Shown here one piece after another: positions 44,243 to 51,891 of a stretch of DNA of 64,000 nt (its first letter is position 1; every line of letters begins with the position of its first letter). Origin of the DNA: GCA-2718815 sp963578105 (GTDB taxonomy: Bacteria > Planctomycetota > Planctomycetia > Pirellulales > Pirellulaceae). The notes below the pieces were generated by a model. The model saw only the letters and a program-made list of their open reading frames with translations. It was not told the origin of the DNA and searched no databases. Location: contig CAUZBP010000006.1 in assembly GCA_963578105.1 (NCBI GenBank), forward strand, positions 1 to 64,000, read 5' to 3'. Made by a program: the position numbers and the translations under genes.

Positions 44243-45298
44243 ATGGCAGCTGGCCGACATGATCCTGAACGAGCAATCGATCTTGACCTGATCCGATGTA
44301 CTGAGAACGCTGCTCTTGCCGCTTGGAAATGGTTCGGCAAGGGCGACAAGAACCACGCCGACTTGGCCGCTACAGACGCGTTGCGCGGCATGTTCCAGCT
44401 AGTTGACTGTAAAGGCCTGGTTCGAATCGGTGAGGGGCGAAAAGATAATGCTCCTGGAATTTTCATGGACGACAAACTCGGTTCATGGGGAAAAGAATCG
44501 ATTCCAGCGGCCATTGCAGTTGATCCAATCGATGGCACCACGCTCACTGCACGTGGATTGGCGGGTGCCATTTCTGTACTGGCCGTTACAACATGCCAAA
44601 ACCCTGATGATGACCCATCGACCCTGTTTCCGGCGATCACCTGTCACTACATGGAAAAAATTGCCGTGGGACCACGGATGACCGATGGCGGAAAACACGT
44701 GCTTCTTGATGCACCCGTTGAGAGCAACTTGAACGTCATTGCCGCCGGGCTGAACAAACGGGTTCAGGACTTGGTGGCGGTCGTTCTGGATCGCCCTCGC
44801 CATGAAAAAACAATCCTGGCTTTACGCCAGGCAGGCTGTGGTATTCGCCTGATTTCAGACGGCGACGTGGCAGCGGCTATTGCTCCCAGCCTGCCTAATT
44901 CAGGCGTCGATCTATACATCGGCATTGGTGGTAGTCCCGAGGCGGTTCTTTCGGCAGCCGCGATCAAGTGTCTCGGGGGCGAACAACTTTGTCGCATTTG
45001 GCCTAAAGATGATGACGAGCGGCAAAGGCTGGTTCAAGAAGATGGATGTACACCCGCTGATTTCAAAAAAATCTGGCGTGTGGAAGAAATGGCGCAGGGG
45101 GAACACATCGTTTTTTCCGCAACAGGTATCAGCGACTCTCCGATGCTTCAGGGAATCCGTTATGACGGCGGGCACTGCGTCACCGAATCAATACTGATGC
45201 GGGCGCGAAATCGCACCATGCGGCGTATCGTGGCGCATCACGACATCCAACGGAAAACCATGCGTCTGGCATCGACAGGCCAGGAAGTCAAAATTTAA
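44243..45298 (+). CDS. glpX: Fructose-1,6-bisphosphatase class II (GlpX)
   Basis: Gluconeogenic phosphatase, 351 aa. Core motif IAVDPIDGTTLTARGLAGA supplies metal and substrate contacts; AATDALRGMF, KGLVRIGEGRKDNAP, ISDGDVAAAIAP and GIGGSPEAVLSAAAIKCLGG are further family segments. The expected GEGExDEAPMLY reads GEGRKDNAPGIF, so one acidic residue is arginine. AAGGA lies 7 bases before the ATG. Convergent with the aminotransferase; a 10-bp palindrome overlaps its stop codon. In some bacteria it also acts as sedoheptulose-bisphosphatase. Confidence 0.93.
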   Translation: MAAGRHDPERAIDLDLIRCTENAALAAWKWFGKGDKNHADLAATDALRGMFQLVDCKGLVRIGEGRKDNAPGIFMDDKLGSWGKESIPAAIAVDPIDGTTLTARGLAGAISVLAVTTCQNPDDDPSTLFPAITCHYMEKIAVGPRMTDGGKHVLLDAPVESNLNVIAAGLNKRVQDLVAVVLDRPRHEKTILALRQAGCGIRLISDGDVAAAIAPSLPNSGVDLYIGIGGSPEAVLSAAAIKCLGGEQLCRIWPKDDDERQRLVQEDGCTPADFKKIWRVEEMAQGEHIVFSATGISDSPMLQGIRYDGGHCVTESILMRARNRTMRRIVAHHDIQRKTMRLASTGQEVKI

Positions 45299-45307
45299 TT
45301 TTGACTT
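45285..45307. terminator. AT-rich palindrome overlapping the glpX stop codon
   Basis: AAGTCAAAAT (45285-45294) and its exact complement ATTTTGACTT (45298-45307) enclose a 3-base loop; the TAA stop lies at the loop. The stem is AT-rich and not followed by a T run, but it is symmetric and sits between convergent genes, so it could act in both directions or block mRNA decay. Confidence 0.45.
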
Positions 45308-45504
45308 AGCATTTCTGATGGAATTGCATCCCGTCTGGAAATCCACTCCAACCATCATTCGCGGCAGCAGTCATTCAATTCAGTAACGAACGTCCACGCG
45401 TGCGCCAACCATCCGGGCCGGCGCAAACTCAGGCAATGGAGAAATCCACTGCAGCCGGACTGGCCGTCGTGCCGGTTATCGCCCGCAGGGTCCGTTGTGG
45501 AACA

Positions 45505-46659
45505 TCAGCCAGATCTCTCCCCGATCATCTCGCAAATCCTCCGCAAACCCTCACGAATGTTTTCTTCGGATGAAGCGATGGAAATGCGAACGTGGTCTCG
45601 GCACATTTTACCAAAGGTGCTTCCGGGAGCCACCGCCACTTTCTTTTCTTCAAGAAGAGCCAAGGCAAAATCTCTTGAATCGATACCGGTTGACGAAATG
45701 TCTACCAACAGATAAAACGCCCCGCCAGGTGTGTAGCGGTAAAGCCCGTTATCCCGCAGCACTTGAAGCGCTACATCCCTGCGTGATTTGTATGCGTCGC
45801 GCATTTTCCACACTTCATCTTGGGGTCCCAGCAAACCGTCGACTGCTGCCAGTTGAGAGAAACCCACCCCGCACGAAACAATCGGCTCCTGTAACTTTGT
45901 GGCCAAATTCACGTAGTCGGCCCGCGCACGAGTAAATCCAACCCGATATCCCGTCATCGCATACGTCTTCGACATGCCACTGACGATCAAGGCTCGCTCG
46001 TCGGTGTCGTACGAAAGTGCACTGGCAAAGTCGCTGTCAAACACGATTTCACCGTAGATTTCGTCGGACAAAACGTAAAGGTCATGACGCCTGGCAAATT
46101 CGAGTAAGGCCTGCATCAATTCAGGACCGTAAACCTGCCCCGTGGGATTGGATGGAGTACAGATCAGTAACAACTTCGTTCGGGATGTAACCAACTGCTC
46201 CAACTGCTCCAAGGAAGGAAAAAACTGGTTTTTGGCGCTCAAATCGTAATGCACTGGAGTGCCATGTAACAGAGATACGGCCATCTCGTAGTTTGGCCAA
46301 CCAGGGTCGGGAACCAAGACTTCATCACCCGCTTCCAGAAGGGCCATGAAAGCGGTCGCCACACTCATGACGGCGCCTGGAGTCACTAGAATGTTCTCGA
46401 CGTTGGTTTCCACGCCCGTTTTGTTCTGGAAATATTTCGCAGCGGCAACTCTTAACTCGGTCACGCCCGCATTCGCGACGTACTTCGTATGACCTTCCTG
46501 AACATAACGACACGTCGCCTCCACGATGTGGGACGGCGTTGGGAAATCCGGCTGTCCCATTTCCAGGTGAATGACATCTTCTATATCGGCGGACAAAGCC
46601 ATAATTTCACGAATACCGGATCGGGGTATTTGTACAGCGCGCTCAGCAAAAGGCTTCAT
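45505..46659 (-). CDS. Class I aminotransferase, aspartate aminotransferase-like
   Basis: A 384-aa PLP enzyme. PLP lysine K231 in SGMSKTYAMTGYRVG; other segments are NAGVTELR, GAVMSVATAFMALL, VPDPGWPNYE, CTPSNPTGQVYG and SDEIYGEI, the class Ib aspartate aminotransferase wording. The C-terminal arginine for carboxylate binding lies in DHVRISIAS. The ATG at 46659 has AGAGAAC upstream. It follows aspartate dehydrogenase (nadX) by 143 bases on the same strand, which suggests joint work on aspartate and oxaloacetate or iminoaspartate. Confidence 0.9.
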   Translation of the reverse strand: MKPFAERAVQIPRSGIREIMALSADIEDVIHLEMGQPDFPTPSHIVEATCRYVQEGHTKYVANAGVTELRVAAAKYFQNKTGVETNVENILVTPGAVMSVATAFMALLEAGDEVLVPDPGWPNYEMAVSLLHGTPVHYDLSAKNQFFPSLEQLEQLVTSRTKLLLICTPSNPTGQVYGPELMQALLEFARRHDLYVLSDEIYGEIVFDSDFASALSYDTDERALIVSGMSKTYAMTGYRVGFTRARADYVNLATKLQEPIVSCGVGFSQLAAVDGLLGPQDEVWKMRDAYKSRRDVALQVLRDNGLYRYTPGGAFYLLVDISSTGIDSRDFALALLEEKKVAVAPGSTFGKMCRDHVRISIASSEENIREGLRRICEMIGERSG

Positions 46660-46802
46660 GTGCGTTCTCTTTTATCTGGTCACAAACATTCTTAATCTAT
46701 GGCGTGATAGTCCGCCAAACAGAATAAGTTTCACACTGCGATCAACCATTGACAGACTCGCCCACCAGTCCGACAAAGAAAACGATCAATAACCGATGGG
46801 AG

Positions 46803-47600
46803 TCAACGCAAGTGAATCCCCGGCCCCGTCGAGCCGATCGTTTGGACACTGTTGAAAATCGACGCGGGAGTGCTTGCGCCGGTAACACCGGTGATGCCTT
46901 CGACGCGCTCCACATTCAGTTCGACGCCCTCGCCTTTCGCGTGAATTGCAACAGTCGCCGTATCCCATGCGGGGTTGACCACGAGAGTGGAATGCGTTCT
47001 CTCAAAGCCGATGCCGGCATACGCAATAGAAGCCAGGGTGTTGGTATTACGGGGAAACATGGGGCAGACCCCACGTGTCGGACCGTCATACAGGACTGTC
47101 TCTTGAACAATGCTGTCCGGGTCAACACCCGCACTGGCACAGTCTACATTCTTGGGTGGTTTCTTCATCGTGACATGCACCTCGTCCCAAACGTCCCGAT
47201 TCTCTTGAAGTGCGTCCATGCCCACGACCCCACCATGCGGGATGAATGCTCGAGTGCCACACCTGTGCGTGGTCTCTTCGATCATCTTTTCGATCTCGGG
47301 ATCCGCCAATGCAGTTACAGAAATCAGCATGTAATTGGTTTTCTCAAGCAGCACTTTGCCCCACTCACGAGTCACTGCAGGATGGGCCATCTCAACCACC
47401 AAGTCCGGGCTTCGTGACCCAAATTCTCCCAGATCCTCCAGAATCAGTTCGGGCGACAAGTTGGCCACCATCTCACTGATTTGATCGTGGACAAACACCA
47501 CCTCCATTCCGTTATCGGGATCCTTGTCGATCATTCCATGCACTGCTTTGCCAATTTGGCCATACCCAATCAAACCAATGCGCGTCGTCTTCTGTGGCAT
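46803..47600 (-). CDS. nadX: L-aspartate dehydrogenase (NadX-like)
   Basis: A 265-aa NAD(P)-dependent oxidoreductase that makes iminoaspartate from aspartate, an oxygen-independent route to NAD. The N-terminal Rossmann fold is RIGLIGYGQIGKAVHGMI; the domain for aspartate binding and catalysis shows FIPHGGVVGMDALQENRDVWD and NTNTLASIAYAGIGFERT. The ATG at 47600 has AGGAG 6 bases upstream and is preferred over the 47627 start. Members of this family can instead be broader aspartate or lysine dehydrogenases. Upstream of the aspartate-type aminotransferase. Confidence 0.87.
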   Translation of the reverse strand: MPQKTTRIGLIGYGQIGKAVHGMIDKDPDNGMEVVFVHDQISEMVANLSPELILEDLGEFGSRSPDLVVEMAHPAVTREWGKVLLEKTNYMLISVTALADPEIEKMIEETTHRCGTRAFIPHGGVVGMDALQENRDVWDEVHVTMKKPPKNVDCASAGVDPDSIVQETVLYDGPTRGVCPMFPRNTNTLASIAYAGIGFERTHSTLVVNPAWDTATVAIHAKGEGVELNVERVEGITGVTGASTPASIFNSVQTIGSTGPGIHLR

Positions 47601-47670
47601 GCTGCACTCCTGATTCATCCGGACCACTGGAAATACGAGTTGATGAAAATCTATCCTCGCTAACCAATGG

Positions 47671-48252
47671 CTATTCTTTTACGGCGACCTTTTGCTGCAC
47701 ATCCACCTTTTCGGTCTTTAATAACTCGGCGACTTTCTCCGAAACCTTGTTGGCCAGCAAACCACTGGGATCGCACCCGGCAGCAATCGAGCGGATCAAG
47801 CCCCCTTTTTCAATCAAAAAATTGGTGGGCATCGTCGTGGTCTCAAACACTTTCCAACTCTCGCCCTTGGTATCGACCGCGTACAGCATCTTCAGTTTTT
47901 TCTGCTTCACATAGTCCTCCACCTTTTCGTCTGGTTCACGAAAGATGGCAAGACTCGTCAAGCCCATGTCTGCGTAAGCTTTGTGCAACGATTGAAAGTA
48001 TGCGAGTTCTTTATCACAACCAGAACAACCGCAGGTCAGTCGCACGAGCACGGGACCCTTCTCTGTGAGTTTTCGCAATTCAATCAACTTGCCTTGTGAA
48101 TCCTTGATCGTAAATTCCGGTGCCTGTGTTCCAATGTCAACCGTCTTGTTTGTTTCCGTATCTGGTGGAACGTTTTGTTGATCGTCTGCTCGCAACACAA
48201 CCGGAATTGCCATACTGACGAGTACCAAGATGCTGCACATGTACGATTGCAT
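47671..48252 (-). CDS. Exported thioredoxin-fold (redoxin/AhpC-TSA) protein
   Basis: A 193-aa protein with a signal peptide (MCSILVLVSMAIPVVLRA) and a peroxiredoxin/ResA-like fold: IGTQAPEFTIKDSQGKLIEL, then the redox site VRLTCGCSGCDKELAYF, then the cis-proline loop TTMPTNFLIEKGGLI. Three cysteines cluster as CGCSGC, so the usual CxxC is CSGC, with an extra cysteine before it. The ATG at 48252 has GGAGG 5 bases upstream. It probably works outside the cytoplasm on thiol or cytochrome-assembly reactions. The large PSCyt1 protein is immediately upstream on the same strand, 131 bases away. Confidence 0.88.
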   Translation of the reverse strand: MQSYMCSILVLVSMAIPVVLRADDQQNVPPDTETNKTVDIGTQAPEFTIKDSQGKLIELRKLTEKGPVLVRLTCGCSGCDKELAYFQSLHKAYADMGLTSLAIFREPDEKVEDYVKQKKLKMLYAVDTKGESWKVFETTTMPTNFLIEKGGLIRSIAAGCDPSGLLANKVSEKVAELLKTEKVDVQQKVAVKE

Positions 48253-48383
48253 GACGACCTCCATAAGGTGAAAAAAGGATGCGACGAGCCACCCGACCCG
48301 AGGGTCACAATATAGCAATTGACGGGGCGGCATTCAACTTCATACTGCCTGGCCAGGAATCTGCCATCAGCAGCGCTGTAGAA

Positions 48384-51300
48384 CTAGTTCCTGATCACAA
48401 CTTCGTGCAAATTCAGCACGATTCGCGCAACCGATGACCAAGCGGCCAACTCCACGACATCCAGGTCCGCTGGAGAAGAGACCTCGCCAATGGCAATCAG
48501 CTGTTCCGCCTCCTGAGGATTCATTGTGTACTGCTCGCGGTGTCGCAGATACACATCCTCGAGTTTCTGTAATTCGTAGGGCACAGGCTCTCGGGTCAAA
48601 ACTCTGCGGTACATCCAGCCAATACGCTGTTGAGGAGTTTTTCCCCCTTCGCGCAGAATGGACTGGGCAAGGACGCGTGCGGCCTCGACGTGAGTTGGAT
48701 CATTCAACAATACCAAAGCCTGTTGCGGAATGTTTGAACGTGGCCGTTCCGCTGTGCACTCTTGACGACTCGGAGCGTCAAAGACCATCAAGGCAGGATG
48801 CATGTAGGAGCGTTGCCACCAGGTGTACACACCTCGCCGATGACAACCAGGAAGGGCATCCGCCTCCCACTTACGTACTGGAAAATTCAGATTCGCCCAG
48901 TACCCGGCCGGCTGATACGGTTTGACACTGGGACCTCCCAGACGCTGGGAAAGCAATCCGCTGACCTCCAAGGCGTTGTCTCGCACAAATTCCGCATCCA
49001 AACGCCAGCGTGACTGGCGTGCCAAAATCCGATTGGATGGATCAAGGGCTCTCAATTCTCGGGTTTCCAGTGACTTTTGTTGATAGACCGACGACGTTAC
49101 CATCAACCGCACCAGATGTTTTACATCCCAGCCACTTTCCATGAACTCAACCGCCAGCCAATCCAGCAACTCCGCATGAACTGGTGATTCGCCCATCGTA
49201 CCCAAGTCGTCAAGGCCACTCGACAACCCCCTCCCGAAAAACATTTTCCAGATCCGGTTCACGAAAGCCCGGGCCGTCAACGGATTTTCAAAAGACACCA
49301 GCCATTTCGCAAGATCGAGTCGCGTCGCACGTCTTCCTTCGACATCAAGAGACCCGAAACAGTCTGGTATCGCTGGTTCGACAATTTCCCCAGAAGTGTC
49401 CAGCCAGTTTCCCCTGGGTAAAACACGTACGGTGCGAGGATCTCCAGAAACCGAAACCAGGCAATACCGTGCGACTGCCAAAATCTCCTCTTTTTCGCGA
49501 CGGGATTTTGTCAGCTTCAAACGCACATGTTCCAGTAGGGGACTCGTCGATCGAAAATGGTTGCGCAACTTGTGACGCTGTTCGCCATCACGACCTTTCT
49601 CGGGCACGGCCAGGATTTCCCGCACGAAACCCGGAGGCCAGTCACCTCCCGAGTGAACAAAATAGAAATGTGTCTTCGAGGCACCGGTGGCCACTTTCAA
49701 GAGCAAATGATTCGTTCCCTGAACCAGGGGAAAAACGAATTCCGCTGGCTCTGATTCAGTGTCATCGATCTTCAAATCCGCGTGTAATTTCTGGCCATTG
49801 AGCCACAATGTTGCCCCGCCGTGTGTATTCAGGTGGACCACGTACCGGCCGGAATCGATGACTTCGATGGTGCGATAAAAAATCGTCGCTGAATTTTTGA
49901 AGTTCAGTTCGTGCGGTTCACCGTCCACCAAGTCAGTTCGCTGCCGCCACGTAAGTTCGGGGTACTCCTTGTCTCTATCTGTCAGATCGATAGCGCCGTC
50001 CTGCTGGAATCGTTCCTCGATTCCAAGTACTTGTTCGTGTGCAGACCGGGCACTCTCTACGGGGACCGGGCCTAACACCTGCCAGTTGCTGGACTGGGGC
50101 GCGGCGGTACGCAAAACCTCGGTTTCCCAGAATTTCTGGGCCGCCAAAAGTTCGGGTGTAACAGCCGACAATTCCTGCTCCGACCGCGCGATGATTGCAA
50201 CGAGTTCTTCAAGCCGCTGCGACTGGTCAAAAGACGGTACGGGAATGCCCTGCTCAGGACTGCCAACAATTTTTTCCTGAATATCTGCAAAGAAAGCGCC
50301 AAAACGATAAAAATCTCGAGTGCGGTAGGGATCGTATTTGTGATCGTGGCACTCAGCGCACCCCATCGTAGCAGCCATCCAGACCACACAGGTATTACGA
50401 ATCCGGTCCGCAGCATAAATCGCTGCGTACTCCGCCGCCTGAGCTCCACCTTCTTCGGTCGTTTGATTCAGTTTGTTGTAACAACTCGCCACTTGCTGCC
50501 AGATCGACGGGTTAGGTAACAGGTCCCCAGCAAGCTGTTCGATGGTGAACCGATCGTAAGGCTTGTTGGCATTGAATGCGTTGATTACGTAGTCACGGTA
50601 CGGCGTCACGTTTCGCGTGTTGTCACTGTGATAGCCACGCGTGTCGCCAAATCGAACCAGATCCAGCCAAAAAACGGCCATCCGCTCGCCAAAACTGGGT
50701 GACTGCAGCAGCCGATCAACATGCCTTTCGTAGGCATGTGGTTGTTGCTCTTTCAGAAAGTCTGCAACGACCTTTTCATGAGGCGGCAATCCAAGCAAGT
50801 CAAAATTCAGGCGGCGAAGCAGCGTCCTCGGACTCGCCTGGTCGGACGGCTCAAGTCCCTCGTCCTCCAATCGAGCGAGAATAAAACGGTCAATCGGTGT
50901 GCGCGGCCACGATGGATCCACGACTGCCGGCAGTGCGGTTCGCCGAGGCAAGGCAAATGACCAATGGACTGGCCAGTCTGCCCCCGCGGCGATCCAGCGT
51001 GTGAGTGTCCCAATTTGTTCGACCGTCAGGGATTTGTGGCTGCTGGGCGGGGGCATCCGGCTCTCGTCGTCCGCCGTAACACGCTTCACCAGTAGACTGC
51101 GAACCACATCACCCGGAACAATGGCAAACCCGCCGCTATCGATACGCGACATGGCGGGTTCCTTTTCATCCAAACGCAGCCCCGCTTTTCGAGACGCTGC
51201 ATCGGGACCATGACACTTAAAACAGTTTTCCACCAGGAGCGGGCGGACGTCTCGATTAAAGTCAATCCGTTCGGCAGCGTCTGACGCTTGAATAGCCCAC

Positions 51301-51398
51301 GTGACACTTACAACCCAACAGCAGATCACCCGGCCGATCTGTCCTGAACGCGTCTTTTCGAGCAATACCTTCAACAATCTGGTTTTCTTGTCGCTCAT
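48384..51398 (-). CDS. PSCyt1/DUF1549/DUF1553 planctomycete cytochrome-type protein with a PA14-like insert
   Basis: A 1004-aa exported protein. It starts with a signal (GRVICCWVVSVTWAIQASD) and a planctomycete cytochrome c domain with the haem site CFKCH (residues 59-63) and distal ligand region SRMPPPSS. DUF1549 follows (WPRTPIDRFILARLEDEGL, LLRRLNFDLLGLPP). A middle insert of beta character (RYVVHLNTHGGATLWLNGQ, FVFPLVQGTNHLLLKVATG) looks PA14-like. DUF1553 ends the protein (TRLDLAKWLVSFENPLTARAFV). The role of this very common planctomycete family is unproven; carbohydrate or electron-transfer roles are proposed. A DUF1501 partner normally adjoins and is absent here. The ATG at 51398 follows AAAGAG. 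Confidence 0.92.
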   Translation of the reverse strand: MSDKKTRLLKVLLEKTRSGQIGRVICCWVVSVTWAIQASDAAERIDFNRDVRPLLVENCFKCHGPDAASRKAGLRLDEKEPAMSRIDSGGFAIVPGDVVRSLLVKRVTADDESRMPPPSSHKSLTVEQIGTLTRWIAAGADWPVHWSFALPRRTALPAVVDPSWPRTPIDRFILARLEDEGLEPSDQASPRTLLRRLNFDLLGLPPHEKVVADFLKEQQPHAYERHVDRLLQSPSFGERMAVFWLDLVRFGDTRGYHSDNTRNVTPYRDYVINAFNANKPYDRFTIEQLAGDLLPNPSIWQQVASCYNKLNQTTEEGGAQAAEYAAIYAADRIRNTCVVWMAATMGCAECHDHKYDPYRTRDFYRFGAFFADIQEKIVGSPEQGIPVPSFDQSQRLEELVAIIARSEQELSAVTPELLAAQKFWETEVLRTAAPQSSNWQVLGPVPVESARSAHEQVLGIEERFQQDGAIDLTDRDKEYPELTWRQRTDLVDGEPHELNFKNSATIFYRTIEVIDSGRYVVHLNTHGGATLWLNGQKLHADLKIDDTESEPAEFVFPLVQGTNHLLLKVATGASKTHFYFVHSGGDWPPGFVREILAVPEKGRDGEQRHKLRNHFRSTSPLLEHVRLKLTKSRREKEEILAVARYCLVSVSGDPRTVRVLPRGNWLDTSGEIVEPAIPDCFGSLDVEGRRATRLDLAKWLVSFENPLTARAFVNRIWKMFFGRGLSSGLDDLGTMGESPVHAELLDWLAVEFMESGWDVKHLVRLMVTSSVYQQKSLETRELRALDPSNRILARQSRWRLDAEFVRDNALEVSGLLSQRLGGPSVKPYQPAGYWANLNFPVRKWEADALPGCHRRGVYTWWQRSYMHPALMVFDAPSRQECTAERPRSNIPQQALVLLNDPTHVEAARVLAQSILREGGKTPQQRIGWMYRRVLTREPVPYELQKLEDVYLRHREQYTMNPQEAEQLIAIGEVSSPADLDVVELAAWSSVARIVLNLHEVVIRN

Positions 51399-51418
51399 GA
51401 CTCTTTGGAAAAATGGGG

Positions 51419-51802
51419 TTATTTCGGTTGTGATCCGGGTGGACCACTCGATGCGTACCCTTTCAGGCAGTCTTCTCTTGTTACATCACCTGAATCATCT
51501 GAACCTGCCTGGTAAAAAACAAGCCGGTCTCCGTTCTCTAAACGCTCGTACCGGCCAGCATAAATCAACCATTTACCTTTACCAGGGGGAAAGGCTGGTT
51601 CGTCTCTGGAAAATCCGGCCATCGTACCACCCGGAGGCAGACCGCCATCGCCAGATGAGGCATAAAACACCGCCATTTTGGTTACAGAGCGAATTCCAAA
51701 CAGTGTCTTTTCAATCTCGTGAGTCAAGTTGGGAACAGCCTGATCAGGCACTTCCAGCCAGTCCGGACTCTTCCTATGGACACGCATCACCTTCAGCACC
51801 AC
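51419..51802 (-). CDS. Possible small protein upstream of the PSCyt1 gene
   Basis: A 127-aa frame from GTG 51802, ending 20 bases before the PSCyt1 start. The translation is polar and natural in look (HRKSPDWLEVPDQAVPNL, KWLIYAGRYERLENGDRLVF) but contains no recognised domain or signal peptide. AGGTC about 7 bases upstream of the GTG is a weak ribosome binding site. Position and spacing support co-transcription with the cytochrome-type protein. It could be a real orphan or a chance frame. Confidence 0.5.
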   Translation of the reverse strand: MVLKVMRVHRKSPDWLEVPDQAVPNLTHEIEKTLFGIRSVTKMAVFYASSGDGGLPPGGTMAGFSRDEPAFPPGKGKWLIYAGRYERLENGDRLVFYQAGSDDSGDVTREDCLKGYASSGPPGSQPK

Positions 51803-51891
51803 CGCGTGACCTGCACAACTTTAGCGGATAACATGAAGCACAGTCTGGCCCTGGCGATGATCTATTTCAACGAATTCTATCGGAGGCGTTC

